A stretch of 64,000 bases of DNA from Candidatus Sumerlaeaceae bacterium (GTDB lineage Bacteria; Sumerlaeota; Sumerlaeia; Sumerlaeales; Sumerlaeaceae). Made by a program: the position numbers and the translations under genes. Shown here piece after piece: positions 26,174 to 33,628 of this stretch; within the stretch, counting starts at the first letter, position 1, and every line of letters starts with the position of its first letter. The notes beneath the pieces are model-generated. The model did not search any database, had not been told where the DNA came from, and saw only the letters and a list, made by a program, of their open reading frames with translations. The stretch covers positions 115,818 through 179,817 of the forward strand of contig JAOAAY010000005.1 of assembly GCA_026418615.1 (NCBI GenBank). Direction: 5' to 3'.

Positions 26174-27481
26174 ATGGGACAGTTAGTCAGTTTTCTCGGC
26201 GTGTTTGGGCTGATCGGGCTGGCATGGCTTTTCTCGAGCGCACGCCGTGCCGTGCGCCCGAAAACGGTGCTGTCGGCGCTCGCGCTCCAGTTCCTGATGG
26301 CCGCGTTCATCCTGTATCTGCCCGCTGGCCGCACCGCTCTGTCTTGGGTCAACGATTCCATTGTTCGCATCCTCGATTACGCCCGTGAAGGCATCTACTT
26401 TACTTTTGGCCCGTTGGCCGTGCCGCCGGGACAGACCGGCCCGGCCGGCGAGCCGTCGCTGGGCTTCATTCTCGCTGTTCAGGGGTTGCCCACCGTCATC
26501 TTTTTCTCCGCCCTCGTGTCCGCGCTGTACTACATCGGGTTCATGCCGCTGCTCCTTCGGTTCTTTTCCCGCGTTTTTACCCGCACCATGGGCATCAGCG
26601 GCGCCGAGGCTCTTGCCACTTCGAGTCAGATTTTTGTTGGCATCGAGTCGGTCTTTTCCGTCCGCCCTTATTTGCAGCGCATGACCACCTCGGAACTGCA
26701 CCTTGTTCTTGTCGGCGGCATGGCCACGATCGCATCGAGCGTGCTGGGGCTGTATGTGCTGCTGCTGCGCGAGGTTTTTCCCGGCATTGCCGGCCACCTT
26801 GTCAGTGCGTCGTTCATGAGCGCGCCCGCGGCAGTCCTCATGGCCAAGGTTTTGGTGCCCGAATTGGGCCAGCCGGAAACCTTGGGGCGGGTGGTGAAAG
26901 GCGAGAAACCTCCCGGATCATCGCTGACCGAATCCATCATCCTTGGCGCAACGGAGGGCATGAAACTCACCATTGGGATCATCACCATGCTGATCGCTTT
27001 TGTCGGGCTGGTGGCCATGGCAAACGGTTTGGTGGGCTGGTTGGGCTCGGGCCTGGCCCGCCTGGGGATCCCCGCCGGCGGCGTCACCATTCAAGGGATT
27101 CTCGCGGCCGTCTTTTATCCCCTGACACTGCTCATCGGTGTGGAATCCCGCGACGCTTGGCATGTGGCAACCGTTTTGGGCGAGCGTACCGTGCTGACCG
27201 AAGTCGCCGGTTACAAGCATCTGGCCTCGTTGATCACCGCCGGCGCGCTGACCTCCCCCCGTTCGGCCGTGCTGGCTGCCTACGGCTTGTGCGGTTTCAG
27301 CCATGTCGCCGGCATGGCTATCTTTGTCGGCGGCTTGATGGCGCTCTTGCCGGAGCGCACGGCCGAACTGGCCCGCCTCAGTTGGCGCGCGTTGCTCGCC
27401 GCGACGCTCGCCTGTCTGCAGACGGCCGCGGTCACCGGGGTGTTTATCGGCAATGCCGGTATGGAAATCCTTGGACGCTGA
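26174..27481 (+). CDS. concentrative nucleoside transporter (CNT/NupC family)
   Basis: A 435-residue inner-membrane symporter that imports nucleosides with H+ or Na+. Hallmarks in order: VLSALALQFLMAAFILY, the half-helix motif VQGLPTVIFFSALVSALYYIG, SGAEALATSSQIFVGIESVFSVRPYL (G-E/Q-x-x-x-x-x-x-N-x-F/Q-x-G-x-T-E region, here with S-Q-I-F-V-G-I-E), SASFMSAPAAVLMAK, and GIESRDAW-like GVESRDAWHVA towards the end. GACGGAGGC stands 7 bases before ATG 26174. Length matches NupC (about 400-430). An adenosine deaminase is encoded at 60.1 kb, consistent with nucleoside use. Confidence 0.94.
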   Translation: MGQLVSFLGVFGLIGLAWLFSSARRAVRPKTVLSALALQFLMAAFILYLPAGRTALSWVNDSIVRILDYAREGIYFTFGPLAVPPGQTGPAGEPSLGFILAVQGLPTVIFFSALVSALYYIGFMPLLLRFFSRVFTRTMGISGAEALATSSQIFVGIESVFSVRPYLQRMTTSELHLVLVGGMATIASSVLGLYVLLLREVFPGIAGHLVSASFMSAPAAVLMAKVLVPELGQPETLGRVVKGEKPPGSSLTESIILGATEGMKLTIGIITMLIAFVGLVAMANGLVGWLGSGLARLGIPAGGVTIQGILAAVFYPLTLLIGVESRDAWHVATVLGERTVLTEVAGYKHLASLITAGALTSPRSAVLAAYGLCGFSHVAGMAIFVGGLMALLPERTAELARLSWRALLAATLACLQTAAVTGVFIGNAGMEILGR

Positions 27482-27539
27482 GGAACCGCCGCGATTTGCT
27501 GTTGTCCCGTCCGCTGCGCTTCTGGCAGTGTCAGGCTGC

Positions 27540-28232
27540 ATGTGTGGACGCTTCGCTCTCACGACGACTGCGGCAGACCTAAAGGAATTCCTCGACACCG
27601 AGGAGATCCCTGACCTTGCTCCCCGCTACAACATCGCGCCGACACAGCCCGTCCTCATCATCCGGCTTCGCGAATCCGCCCCGAGCCGTGAGGCCGCGCA
27701 TGTCGTCTGGGGGCTGATCCCGCCGTGGGCGCCGGATCCCTCGATTGGAAACCGCCTGATCAATGCGCGTGCCGACTCAGCCGCCGCCAAGCCCGCCTTC
27801 CGCCATGCCATGAAGCGCCGCCGCTGCCTCATACCCGCTGACGGCTTTTACGAATGGGCCGCCCGACCCGGACGCACCAAGCAGCCCTACCTGATCCGCC
27901 GCCGCGACGGCGCCCCTTTTGCCTTCGCGGGACTGTGGGAAACTTGGCACGGCCCAAACGGCGAAGAAATCGAATCGTGCACGATCCTGACCACCGAGCC
28001 TAACGATTTGCTGAAACCCATCCACAGCCGCATGCCGGTCATCCTGCCGCGCGAGGCACATGGGCAGTGGCTTGACACGGCGGGTCACTCGCCGGAGCGG
28101 ATTCAATCGTTATTGCAGCCATGCCCCGCCGAGGGGTGGGAAGCGGTGGCCATCTCCACGCGAATCAACTCCCCCGCTAACGACGACCCGCAATGCCAAC
28201 AACCCATGTCGCCCGGGGACCTGTTCGGCTAA
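27540..28232 (+). CDS. SRAP-domain abasic-site protein (YedK/HMCES family)
   Basis: A 230-residue protein that forms a covalent adduct with abasic sites in single-stranded DNA, shielding them during replication. The start is fixed by the family rule that cysteine follows the initiator Met: MCGRFALTT at 27540. Other marks are RYNIAPTQPV, VWGLIPPWA, NARADSAAAKPAFRHAMKRRRC, IPADGFYEWA with the catalytic glutamate, and IHSRMPVIL with the active histidine. A longer frame reaches back to 27453, overlapping the nucleoside transporter, but it would hide the catalytic Cys2. It converges on the glycosyltransferase gene 12 bases away. Confidence 0.95.
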   Translation: MCGRFALTTTAADLKEFLDTEEIPDLAPRYNIAPTQPVLIIRLRESAPSREAAHVVWGLIPPWAPDPSIGNRLINARADSAAAKPAFRHAMKRRRCLIPADGFYEWAARPGRTKQPYLIRRRDGAPFAFAGLWETWHGPNGEEIESCTILTTEPNDLLKPIHSRMPVILPREAHGQWLDTAGHSPERIQSLLQPCPAEGWEAVAISTRINSPANDDPQCQQPMSPGDLFG

Positions 28233-28243
28233 AGCGGCCGCGG

Positions 28244-29788
28244 TCACTTGCGCCCACCGTCGGAGCCAGCAAGTTCGACAAGAAAAACCTCCGCTTGCGG
28301 GGGACTCTGAGCAACAATCCTCAGGCGGTCGCCATACTCGGCCTGCAGACGCCGTAAGCGTTTCTCCATAGTGAGCACAAGCCCGTTCGGATGCCGTTCG
28401 AAGAATTGCATGGCTTCCTCGGGCGTCTCGAGATTCACGACCGGCCCGCCAAGATAGAAAAACACATAACTGCGGGTGTCTGTCAGGCGCAGCGCTGCCA
28501 GCGGACGCCCCGACTGGCGCAACTCCCGGGCAACCCGGGCCACTTCCCGAGCATCGTAACGCGCGCTGCGCCTGGCCGTCTGCAGAGGCAGCCCCAGCCA
28601 TGCCACAACACACCACAAAGCAAGCCCCAGCCAGAGAAACCGACCCGAACCCAGAAGGCGCATCCAACCGACCCCAGCGGTCGCCGACGCGTGGCGCCAG
28701 GCAAGGGCCAGCAACACAACCAGCGGTGGCGTTGCGGGAAGCATGTATTCCGTGGACTTGGAATCAAGCAGGGAGAGCACCGACAAACTCGCCGCAACAC
28801 TGGTCCATAAATGAGTGTGAACGACTCCTCCACGCGCCGCAGATTCCCGGTATGAGCGCGTCAGCAAAACGGGTAACAGCGCGATCCAGGGCACAAACGC
28901 GGCGGGAAGACGGACTGCGTAATACCAAAGCGGTCCCGTGTTCTGAGGGCGCGCCTCTACCAGATGGCGATGGGCTTCGACCTTCCACACGGCAAGCACT
29001 TCAGCGGGGCCGAGGCGGGCGACAACAACCCACGCCCATAGCGCAACAGGAACGACGGACAGAGCGAGGGCAAGCCACGGGCGCCAATCTAACAGCCATT
29101 TCCAGCGCCGTAGCACGATAATCGTGCCAACCCATCCGCTCAGGACAAACAGGTAAGGCACAGGGAACTTGTACAGGTGGGCCAAGGCCAGCGCACATCC
29201 GCCAGCGGCGTAAAACCAGCCTGCGCCGGGCGCGCCCGACGCATGCCGGTTCATGGCCTGTCCCCACGCGAACATGGCAGCGGCCGCGACGGCTGTCATC
29301 GGCATGTCTATTTGAGCGTCGCGGGAGTTAAAAAGCACCATGTAGTTCGCAGCCATGATGACGCCCGCCACCAACGCCGTTTTGCGGTCTGCGAGCCGTA
29401 GGGTCCAAAACGCGGCCAGTACGGTCACGGCCACCCCGGATAAGGCAGGAATCAGGCGCGCCTGCCATTCACCGGCGCCAACCACCGTGTAAACGGCGGC
29501 ATTGAGCCAGTACAGCAAAGGCGGTTTTTTCAGGTAGGGCTGACCATTGAGGCGGGGCACTGCAAAATCGCCGGTTTGCAGCATTTCAAGGGGCGGGTAA
29601 GCCCGTTGCCCCTCATCGGTTGTGAAGAAGGGATGAAGCCCCAGCGGCGGTAAGATGAGAAAGCCGGCAATCAAAATGACCAGCAGAGCCAGACCGCGGT
29701 TCGTTGAAATAAGGCGGTCCAGCCAACGCGATGGTTGGCTCGGTGCTGGGTCGTCCGGCAAGTTCTCAGGCTCCCACCGCGGCCTCAA
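28244..29788 (-). CDS. ArnT-like GT39/GT83 membrane glycosyltransferase
   Basis: A 514-residue GT-C enzyme. The first periplasmic loop has FFTTDEGQRAYPPLEMLQTGD, with the acidic DE catalytic pair, and PRLNGQPYLKKPPLLYWLNA, which is the Y-L-x-K-P-P-L motif of ArnT and its undecaprenyl-phosphate-sugar-using relatives. About ten helices follow, then a soluble C-terminal domain of about 95 residues. It probably moves a sugar from a polyprenyl phosphate to lipid A or another surface acceptor. The start TTG 29788 lies inside the PfkB gene (23-base overlap); TTG 29761 is an alternative just after its stop. Confidence 0.9.
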   Translation of the reverse strand: MRPRWEPENLPDDPAPSQPSRWLDRLISTNRGLALLVILIAGFLILPPLGLHPFFTTDEGQRAYPPLEMLQTGDFAVPRLNGQPYLKKPPLLYWLNAAVYTVVGAGEWQARLIPALSGVAVTVLAAFWTLRLADRKTALVAGVIMAANYMVLFNSRDAQIDMPMTAVAAAAMFAWGQAMNRHASGAPGAGWFYAAGGCALALAHLYKFPVPYLFVLSGWVGTIIVLRRWKWLLDWRPWLALALSVVPVALWAWVVVARLGPAEVLAVWKVEAHRHLVEARPQNTGPLWYYAVRLPAAFVPWIALLPVLLTRSYRESAARGGVVHTHLWTSVAASLSVLSLLDSKSTEYMLPATPPLVVLLALAWRHASATAGVGWMRLLGSGRFLWLGLALWCVVAWLGLPLQTARRSARYDAREVARVARELRQSGRPLAALRLTDTRSYVFFYLGGPVVNLETPEEAMQFFERHPNGLVLTMEKRLRRLQAEYGDRLRIVAQSPPQAEVFLVELAGSDGGRK

Positions 29789-30686
29789 ACTCTGTCAGGA
29801 TCTCGGGGCTAAGCGCTGGCGTCGCTCCGTCGCAAAGCGCCAGGTAACCGCCAACGATATTGGCTGCGCGGAGAGCGTCCGCAAGACTCGCTCCCGAGGC
29901 AAGGTTGAGCGCGAAGGCTGCGGCGAAGGCATCGCCGCACCCGACAGTGTCGTGCACAGCCACACGCAGCCCGTCCACATGGGCAAACTCCCGACCGCGC
30001 CACGCACTGGCCCCGCGCGCCCCCATGGTGAGCACCACAATATCCAGCGCAAACTGGTCGAGCAGCCACAGCGCACACGATTCGCTCGACCCCTCGAGTC
30101 CGAACATGGCGCACAGGGTTTTCATTTCCGACTCATCGAGTTTCAGGATGCCCGCCTCGCTAAGGCTGTCGCGCACAAGCGATTCCGTGTAAAAGTTTTG
30201 CCGCAGATTCAGATCCAGCAGACGCAAAGCCCCCGGTTTGGTGCGGTTGAGAGCCTTGGTGATCGTCCGGGCAGACATCGGTGTGCGTTGAGCGAGCGTG
30301 CCGAAGCAAACAATGTCGGCCTGACGGACCGCCTCGATAGCCTCGGCTGGCAATTCGATATGATCCCACGCCACATTTTCCGCGATTGTGAATGTGGGAA
30401 CCCCGGCACGATCGAGACGCACTTGCACGGTTCCCGTCGGGCGCTCGTCGTCTATCTGAATCAGGTCGGTGACCATGCCATGCTCAGACATAAGCCTGAC
30501 GATTTCCGCGCCAGCCTCATCATTGCCCACACGGCTGATGAGTGATGCGCGCGCACCGAGGGAATAACAGGTGTAAATGAAATTAAAGGGTGCTCCACCC
30601 AGATGACGCTTGTGCTCGTACACATCCCATAGCACTTCGCCAATGGCTACGACTGACAGGTGACCAAACGATTTGCAGGGACTCAT
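29766..30686 (-). CDS. PfkB-family sugar kinase, fructokinase-like
   Basis: A 306-residue ribokinase-fold kinase. N-terminal AIGEVLWDVYEHKRHLGGAPFNFIYTCYSLGA contains the G-G-A-P-x-N substrate lid signature of fructokinases, SRVGNDEAGAEIV follows, and the C-terminal catalytic motif is HDTVGCGDAFAAAFAL with the base aspartate and the anion hole. It should phosphorylate a ketose or nucleoside at the expense of ATP in the cytosol; fructose is the best guess. ATG 30686 opens the gene, and the glycosyltransferase gene follows with overlap, so the two are one unit. Confidence 0.9.
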   Translation of the reverse strand: MSPCKSFGHLSVVAIGEVLWDVYEHKRHLGGAPFNFIYTCYSLGARASLISRVGNDEAGAEIVRLMSEHGMVTDLIQIDDERPTGTVQVRLDRAGVPTFTIAENVAWDHIELPAEAIEAVRQADIVCFGTLAQRTPMSARTITKALNRTKPGALRLLDLNLRQNFYTESLVRDSLSEAGILKLDESEMKTLCAMFGLEGSSESCALWLLDQFALDIVVLTMGARGASAWRGREFAHVDGLRVAVHDTVGCGDAFAAAFALNLASGASLADALRAANIVGGYLALCDGATPALSPEILTEFEAAVGA

Positions 30687-30783
30687 GCGGTCTCCTATGG
30701 CACACGGACACTCAAGTCCTCGAGTCTCGCTACTCGCTCAGAATCCGGAGCCGCACCCTCTGAAAAGTCCACAGAGAATGGCA

Positions 30784-30816
30784 GCGGCCCGGATGGGCTT
30801 GCACCCTCCGGGCCGC
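30784..30816 (-). terminator. terminator hairpin after the Tyr-rich secreted peptide gene
   Basis: A 10-base perfect stem, GCGGCCCGGA with TCCGGGCCGC, closes a 13-base loop 26 bases after the stop of the gene ending at 30842. The downstream tail TGCCATTCTCTG is only partly T-rich, so efficiency is uncertain. Confidence 0.6.
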
Positions 30817-30841
30817 CACCGTGCCGGCAGTAGCCGCCTGA

Positions 30842-31111
30842 TCAATAGTGATGATAACTGAACGAAATGCTGCCGCCCACCGGGCCGTAATATCCGCCAT
30901 AATAGACGGGGCCATAATAGCGCGGGTAGGCACGCACATAGTAGCCGCACGGAGGCGGGACATAGTAATAGGCCCGCGGGGCGCGGCCATACCAGTAAGG
31001 CCCGGAGTCGAAGTGAACACTCCACGAACTGCGTGCTTGGCTGGCAGACGGCAAAATCAACATCCCGGCCGCAAGAATTCCGGTGGCGAGAACAGCAACG
31101 CGCTTTTTCAT
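30842..31111 (-). CDS. small exported Tyr/Gly/Pro-rich protein, 89 aa
   Basis: The first 26 residues, MKKRVAVLATGILAAGMLIL then PSASQA, form a clear Sec signal peptide with an A-x-A cleavage site after SQA. The mature part of about 63 residues is low in charge and crowded with tyrosine, glycine and proline: PYWYG, AYYYVPPPCGYYVR, YYGPVYYGGYYGPVGG. Short Tyr-rich secreted proteins of this sort occur beside many Gram-negative genes and no function is established. ATG 31111 has AAAGG 8 bases before it. A hairpin terminator follows at 30784-30816. Confidence 0.82.
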   Translation of the reverse strand: MKKRVAVLATGILAAGMLILPSASQARSSWSVHFDSGPYWYGRAPRAYYYVPPPCGYYVRAYPRYYGPVYYGGYYGPVGGSISFSYHHY

Positions 31112-31146
31112 GGCTCGTACCTTTCCATTGGGCTGAGTCGGATGCC

Positions 31147-31166
31147 GACTGCGTGCGGTCGGCCCC
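31147..31166 (-). repeat. small inverted repeat upstream of the Tyr-rich peptide gene
   Basis: GCCGAC and GTCGGC flank an 8-base loop, about 35 bases before ATG 31111. It could be a leader hairpin or a dimeric operator; nothing else in the 236-base spacer 31112-31347 looks like a gene. Confidence 0.35.
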
Positions 31167-31347
31167 GCGATTTTGCAGGGGCAAGAGGAATACCAATCGT
31201 GCCAAGGATCGGCCGGGGAAAAAACAACCAGTAAAGTCCTGTTAAATCAATCCTCCTGAGCGCCGCGCCGGCACGCGACCCAGTCCCGCGACGCGCACAG
31301 TCATCTCGGAGGTCTCACGACTATGCGGATTCCGGACATTCGCACAG

Positions 31348-31872
31348 TCAGATCCCGATGTGATGAGGCCCCGGTTCCGGCGGAGGAACTGGCGTCACGG
31401 TCGGCGTGACAGAGGGCGTGGCGGCAACGGCGGGCGCCGTTGTCATCCCGACTGCCGATGTGGTGATTTTGGGCGGAACAGGACGGGCCCCTCCCCGAAA
31501 CATTTCCGCCGTGATCCCCTGCTCGGCCATCCACGCAAAGGGCACCACGGGCGGCGGATCCTGCGGTTTGATGGGGCCGGTAGTCACCAGCGAAGTGTAG
31601 TCCAAGGGTCGCGGCGTCGGCGTGATGCGCGACGCGGGATCCACATCGCGCTCGATGCGCGTCAGATCGGTTTTCTGATAGGTCAGCACCCCGAATTTGG
31701 TTTCAATTCGCACATCGTCAGGAGTCTCCGCTGTAATCTTGCCCTCAATCACGGTTCCGTCGTTGTGAAACAGTTTGGCCGCGGCTGTCGGCCAGGTGGC
31801 GCATACCGCCAACCCAAGCAGAAGGCTGCGGCGTAACCGGCAACTCAGCCTTGAACATGTCCTCGAACTCAT
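31348..31872 (-). CDS. exported unknown protein with proline/threonine-rich tail
   Basis: A 174-residue protein. After an Arg-rich n-region (RTCSRLSCRLRRS), LLLGLAVCATWPTAAA makes a signal peptide with cleavage near TAAA. A small strand-rich domain follows, KLFHNDGTVIEGKITAETPDDVRIETKFGVLTYQKTDLTRIE, resembling an SH3/Sm-like barrel seen in many exported proteins of PVC-type bacteria. The remainder is Pro/Thr/Ala-rich and probably disordered. ATG 31872 has GGAGG 10 bases upstream; the frame extends to 31950 without support. Function unknown. Confidence 0.75.
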   Translation of the reverse strand: MSSRTCSRLSCRLRRSLLLGLAVCATWPTAAAKLFHNDGTVIEGKITAETPDDVRIETKFGVLTYQKTDLTRIERDVDPASRITPTPRPLDYTSLVTTGPIKPQDPPPVVPFAWMAEQGITAEMFRGGARPVPPKITTSAVGMTTAPAVAATPSVTPTVTPVPPPEPGPHHIGI

Positions 31873-31931
31873 TTTCGCATTTCCTCCAGAACCGTCGGGC
31901 GGTACCGTTAGTCGCTTGCCGAGGTTGCGCA

Positions 31932-31960
31932 TTGACTTGAACGACCGCAACCGTTGTAAG
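31932..31960 (+). promoter_or_regulatory. sigma-70-type promoter for the CHC2/TPR gene
   Basis: TTGACT (31932-31937) and TGTAAG (31955-31960) are separated by 17 bases, the ideal distance; the first matches the -35 consensus at five of six bases, the second the -10 at four of six. GGTTGC at 31923 and GCAACC at 31947 and 31960 form inverted repeats over it. Transcription would begin near 31967, about 37 bases before the coding region. Confidence 0.5.
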
Positions 31961-32003
31961 CAACCTTAATGGCTCTGAATCCCGTCGGCAGAGACGCGGC
32001 CGG

Positions 32004-33506
32004 GTGGTGGCAAGACGCGTGAATTATTTCTTTTCCGAAGAAGAACTGGCTTTCAATGACTCCCTTGATGCTTGGGAGTTCCTCTTGCGCATGGGTTTTC
32101 AGGAACACCAACTCGTGCGCGAGGGCAACACGATTCGTTTGTTCTGCCCGCTTCACAAGGATCACATCCGCCGGTCGCTGATCATCTACGCCGATAAGAA
32201 CCAGTACCGCTGCCAGTACCAGAATTGCGTTGGCCACAAAGGCGGCAACCTGCTGGAGTTTTACAGCGCCTACACGGGCGTGGATGTGGCCGACGCCATG
32301 CAGCACATCATGAGCGCGGCCTCGGGCGGAGCCGACAGTCTCATCGAGCAGGCCGACAAATTGATCCAGGAGGGCAGCCTCGTCGAAGCGCTGCCGATCC
32401 TGCAAAAGGCTGTGCAGGCGGATCCCGACAACGAGATTTCCAGATGCCGGCTGGCGGCCCTGTATCTCGAACTGGGCGACCGGGATTCCGGATATAACGA
32501 ATACATGAAAGCAGCCGAGCACTTCGGGATCCGCGGCGATCTCGACAAGATGCTCAATATTTACAACATCCTCGTGATCATCACCCCCGACGATGTGGCC
32601 GTCCGCAAGCAACTGGCGACCCTGTACTCCCGGCTCAAGCGCGCCGAAGACGCCGTGGCGCAACTGAAGTGGGTCGTGGATCGCCACATCCGCCGGGGCG
32701 AACTGGGCGACGCGGCCGACATCTGCCGGCGCATGATCAACATGTGCCCCGATTATCCCGAAAGCCACCGCATCCTCGGGGAGATCTTCCTGAAACAGGG
32801 CGATTACTTTCAGGCAGCCGACGAACTCCAAAGCGCAATTGTCCACTATATTCGCGAAAACAATCTCACGCGCGCCAAGCAGACGGTCGAATTGGGACTG
32901 CGCTACATGCCCGGCAATCTGGCGCTCAAGGACATGCGCACCAAAATTGACCAGGCCATCGAGTTCAAGAAATCCCTTGGCGAGCAGCACGCTGACGAGC
33001 GGGAGCGTGAATTCGAAGCATGGCTCGCCGACCTCAAGACATCCGTCGGCCTGATGCCGGGCACGGGCGCCGCACCAGCCAAGGGCCCGACGCCGCCGAA
33101 GCCCAAACCTGCCAAGGCCGTGCCCGCCGAGGAGGCGCCCGCGCCCGCGCCCCCGGCGCCCGCTCCGCCCCCGTCCGGTCCGCCTTCGCCCGCAGACCTC
33201 CCGGCCGCCAAACGCAAGCCTGCTGCGGAGGAAGCCGTCGGCGAATTGCCGGAAATGGCCGCCATGCCGAAACTCGACCCGAACGACCCGCGCATCGCTC
33301 TCTGCCTCAACAACCTTCGCGATCGAACCCCCGAGGAAATCGAATCGCTCTATCAGCACCTCGTTTCCATGTTCCGCGATGTTCAGCAAAGCGCCAAAGA
33401 CGGGACCATATCGGAATTCGAAGCCGGGGTCTTGCTGGAATTCTACGCGGCGTTCTGCCTCGCGTTCGATTCCTACCGCGCGTCAACGGCGCCCGAACAG
33501 CGGTAA
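32004..33506 (+). CDS. CHC2 (primase-type) zinc-finger protein with TPR repeats
   Basis: A 500-residue protein of unusual make-up. Residues 45-90 read like the zinc finger of DnaG primase: RLFCPLHKD, a basic strand segment, YRCQYQNCVGHKGGNLLEFY, giving C48, H51, C70 and C75 as metal ligands. The toprim and helicase-interaction domains of DnaG are absent. From about 110 to 330 come TPR-like helices (LIQEGSLVEALPILQKAVQADPDN, then further repeats around 180-320). A Pro/Ala-rich linker (355-400) joins a C-terminal helical domain. The zinc finger would bind nucleic acid, the TPRs a partner protein. The start may be GTG 32004 or GTG 32019. No signal peptide. Confidence 0.85.
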   Translation: MVARRVNYFFSEEELAFNDSLDAWEFLLRMGFQEHQLVREGNTIRLFCPLHKDHIRRSLIIYADKNQYRCQYQNCVGHKGGNLLEFYSAYTGVDVADAMQHIMSAASGGADSLIEQADKLIQEGSLVEALPILQKAVQADPDNEISRCRLAALYLELGDRDSGYNEYMKAAEHFGIRGDLDKMLNIYNILVIITPDDVAVRKQLATLYSRLKRAEDAVAQLKWVVDRHIRRGELGDAADICRRMINMCPDYPESHRILGEIFLKQGDYFQAADELQSAIVHYIRENNLTRAKQTVELGLRYMPGNLALKDMRTKIDQAIEFKKSLGEQHADEREREFEAWLADLKTSVGLMPGTGAAPAKGPTPPKPKPAKAVPAEEAPAPAPPAPAPPPSGPPSPADLPAAKRKPAAEEAVGELPEMAAMPKLDPNDPRIALCLNNLRDRTPEEIESLYQHLVSMFRDVQQSAKDGTISEFEAGVLLEFYAAFCLAFDSYRASTAPEQR

Positions 33507-33508
33507 AC

Positions 33509-33585
33509 TGGCGCGCCCGGCAGGATTCGAACCTGCGACCTGCGGATTAGAAGTCCGCTGCTCTATCCAACTGAGCTACGAGCGC
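33509..33585 (-). tRNA. tRNA-Arg (anticodon TCT)
   Basis: The minus strand folds as a full cloverleaf of 77 bases including an encoded CCA: acceptor 5' GCGCTCG with CGGGCGC (one G-U pair), D arm GCTC-GAGC, anticodon stem GCGGA-TCCGC with loop CTTCTAA, TTCGAAT in the T loop closed by GCAGG-CCTGC, and discriminator G. The TCT anticodon reads AGA/AGG arginine codons. It stands between the CHC2/TPR gene, whose stop is 3 bases away, and the TMTC-like gene. Confidence 0.97.
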
Positions 33586-33628
33586 GCACCAGAACGCGAC
33601 GAACTCATTCTACACCGGCCGCGGCAAG

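Noticed and set aside
31175-31210. Sigma-54-like TTGGCACG upstream of the Tyr-rich peptide gene
   Set aside because: The -24 half fits but the required GC of the -12 half is absent (GTATT instead of TTGCA), so it is not a credible sigma-54 promoter.
31908-33389. Open frame of 493 codons on the minus strand opposite the CHC2/TPR gene
   Set aside because: Gly/Arg/Val-rich antisense shadow; the plus-strand frame has the zinc finger, TPRs and a promoter.
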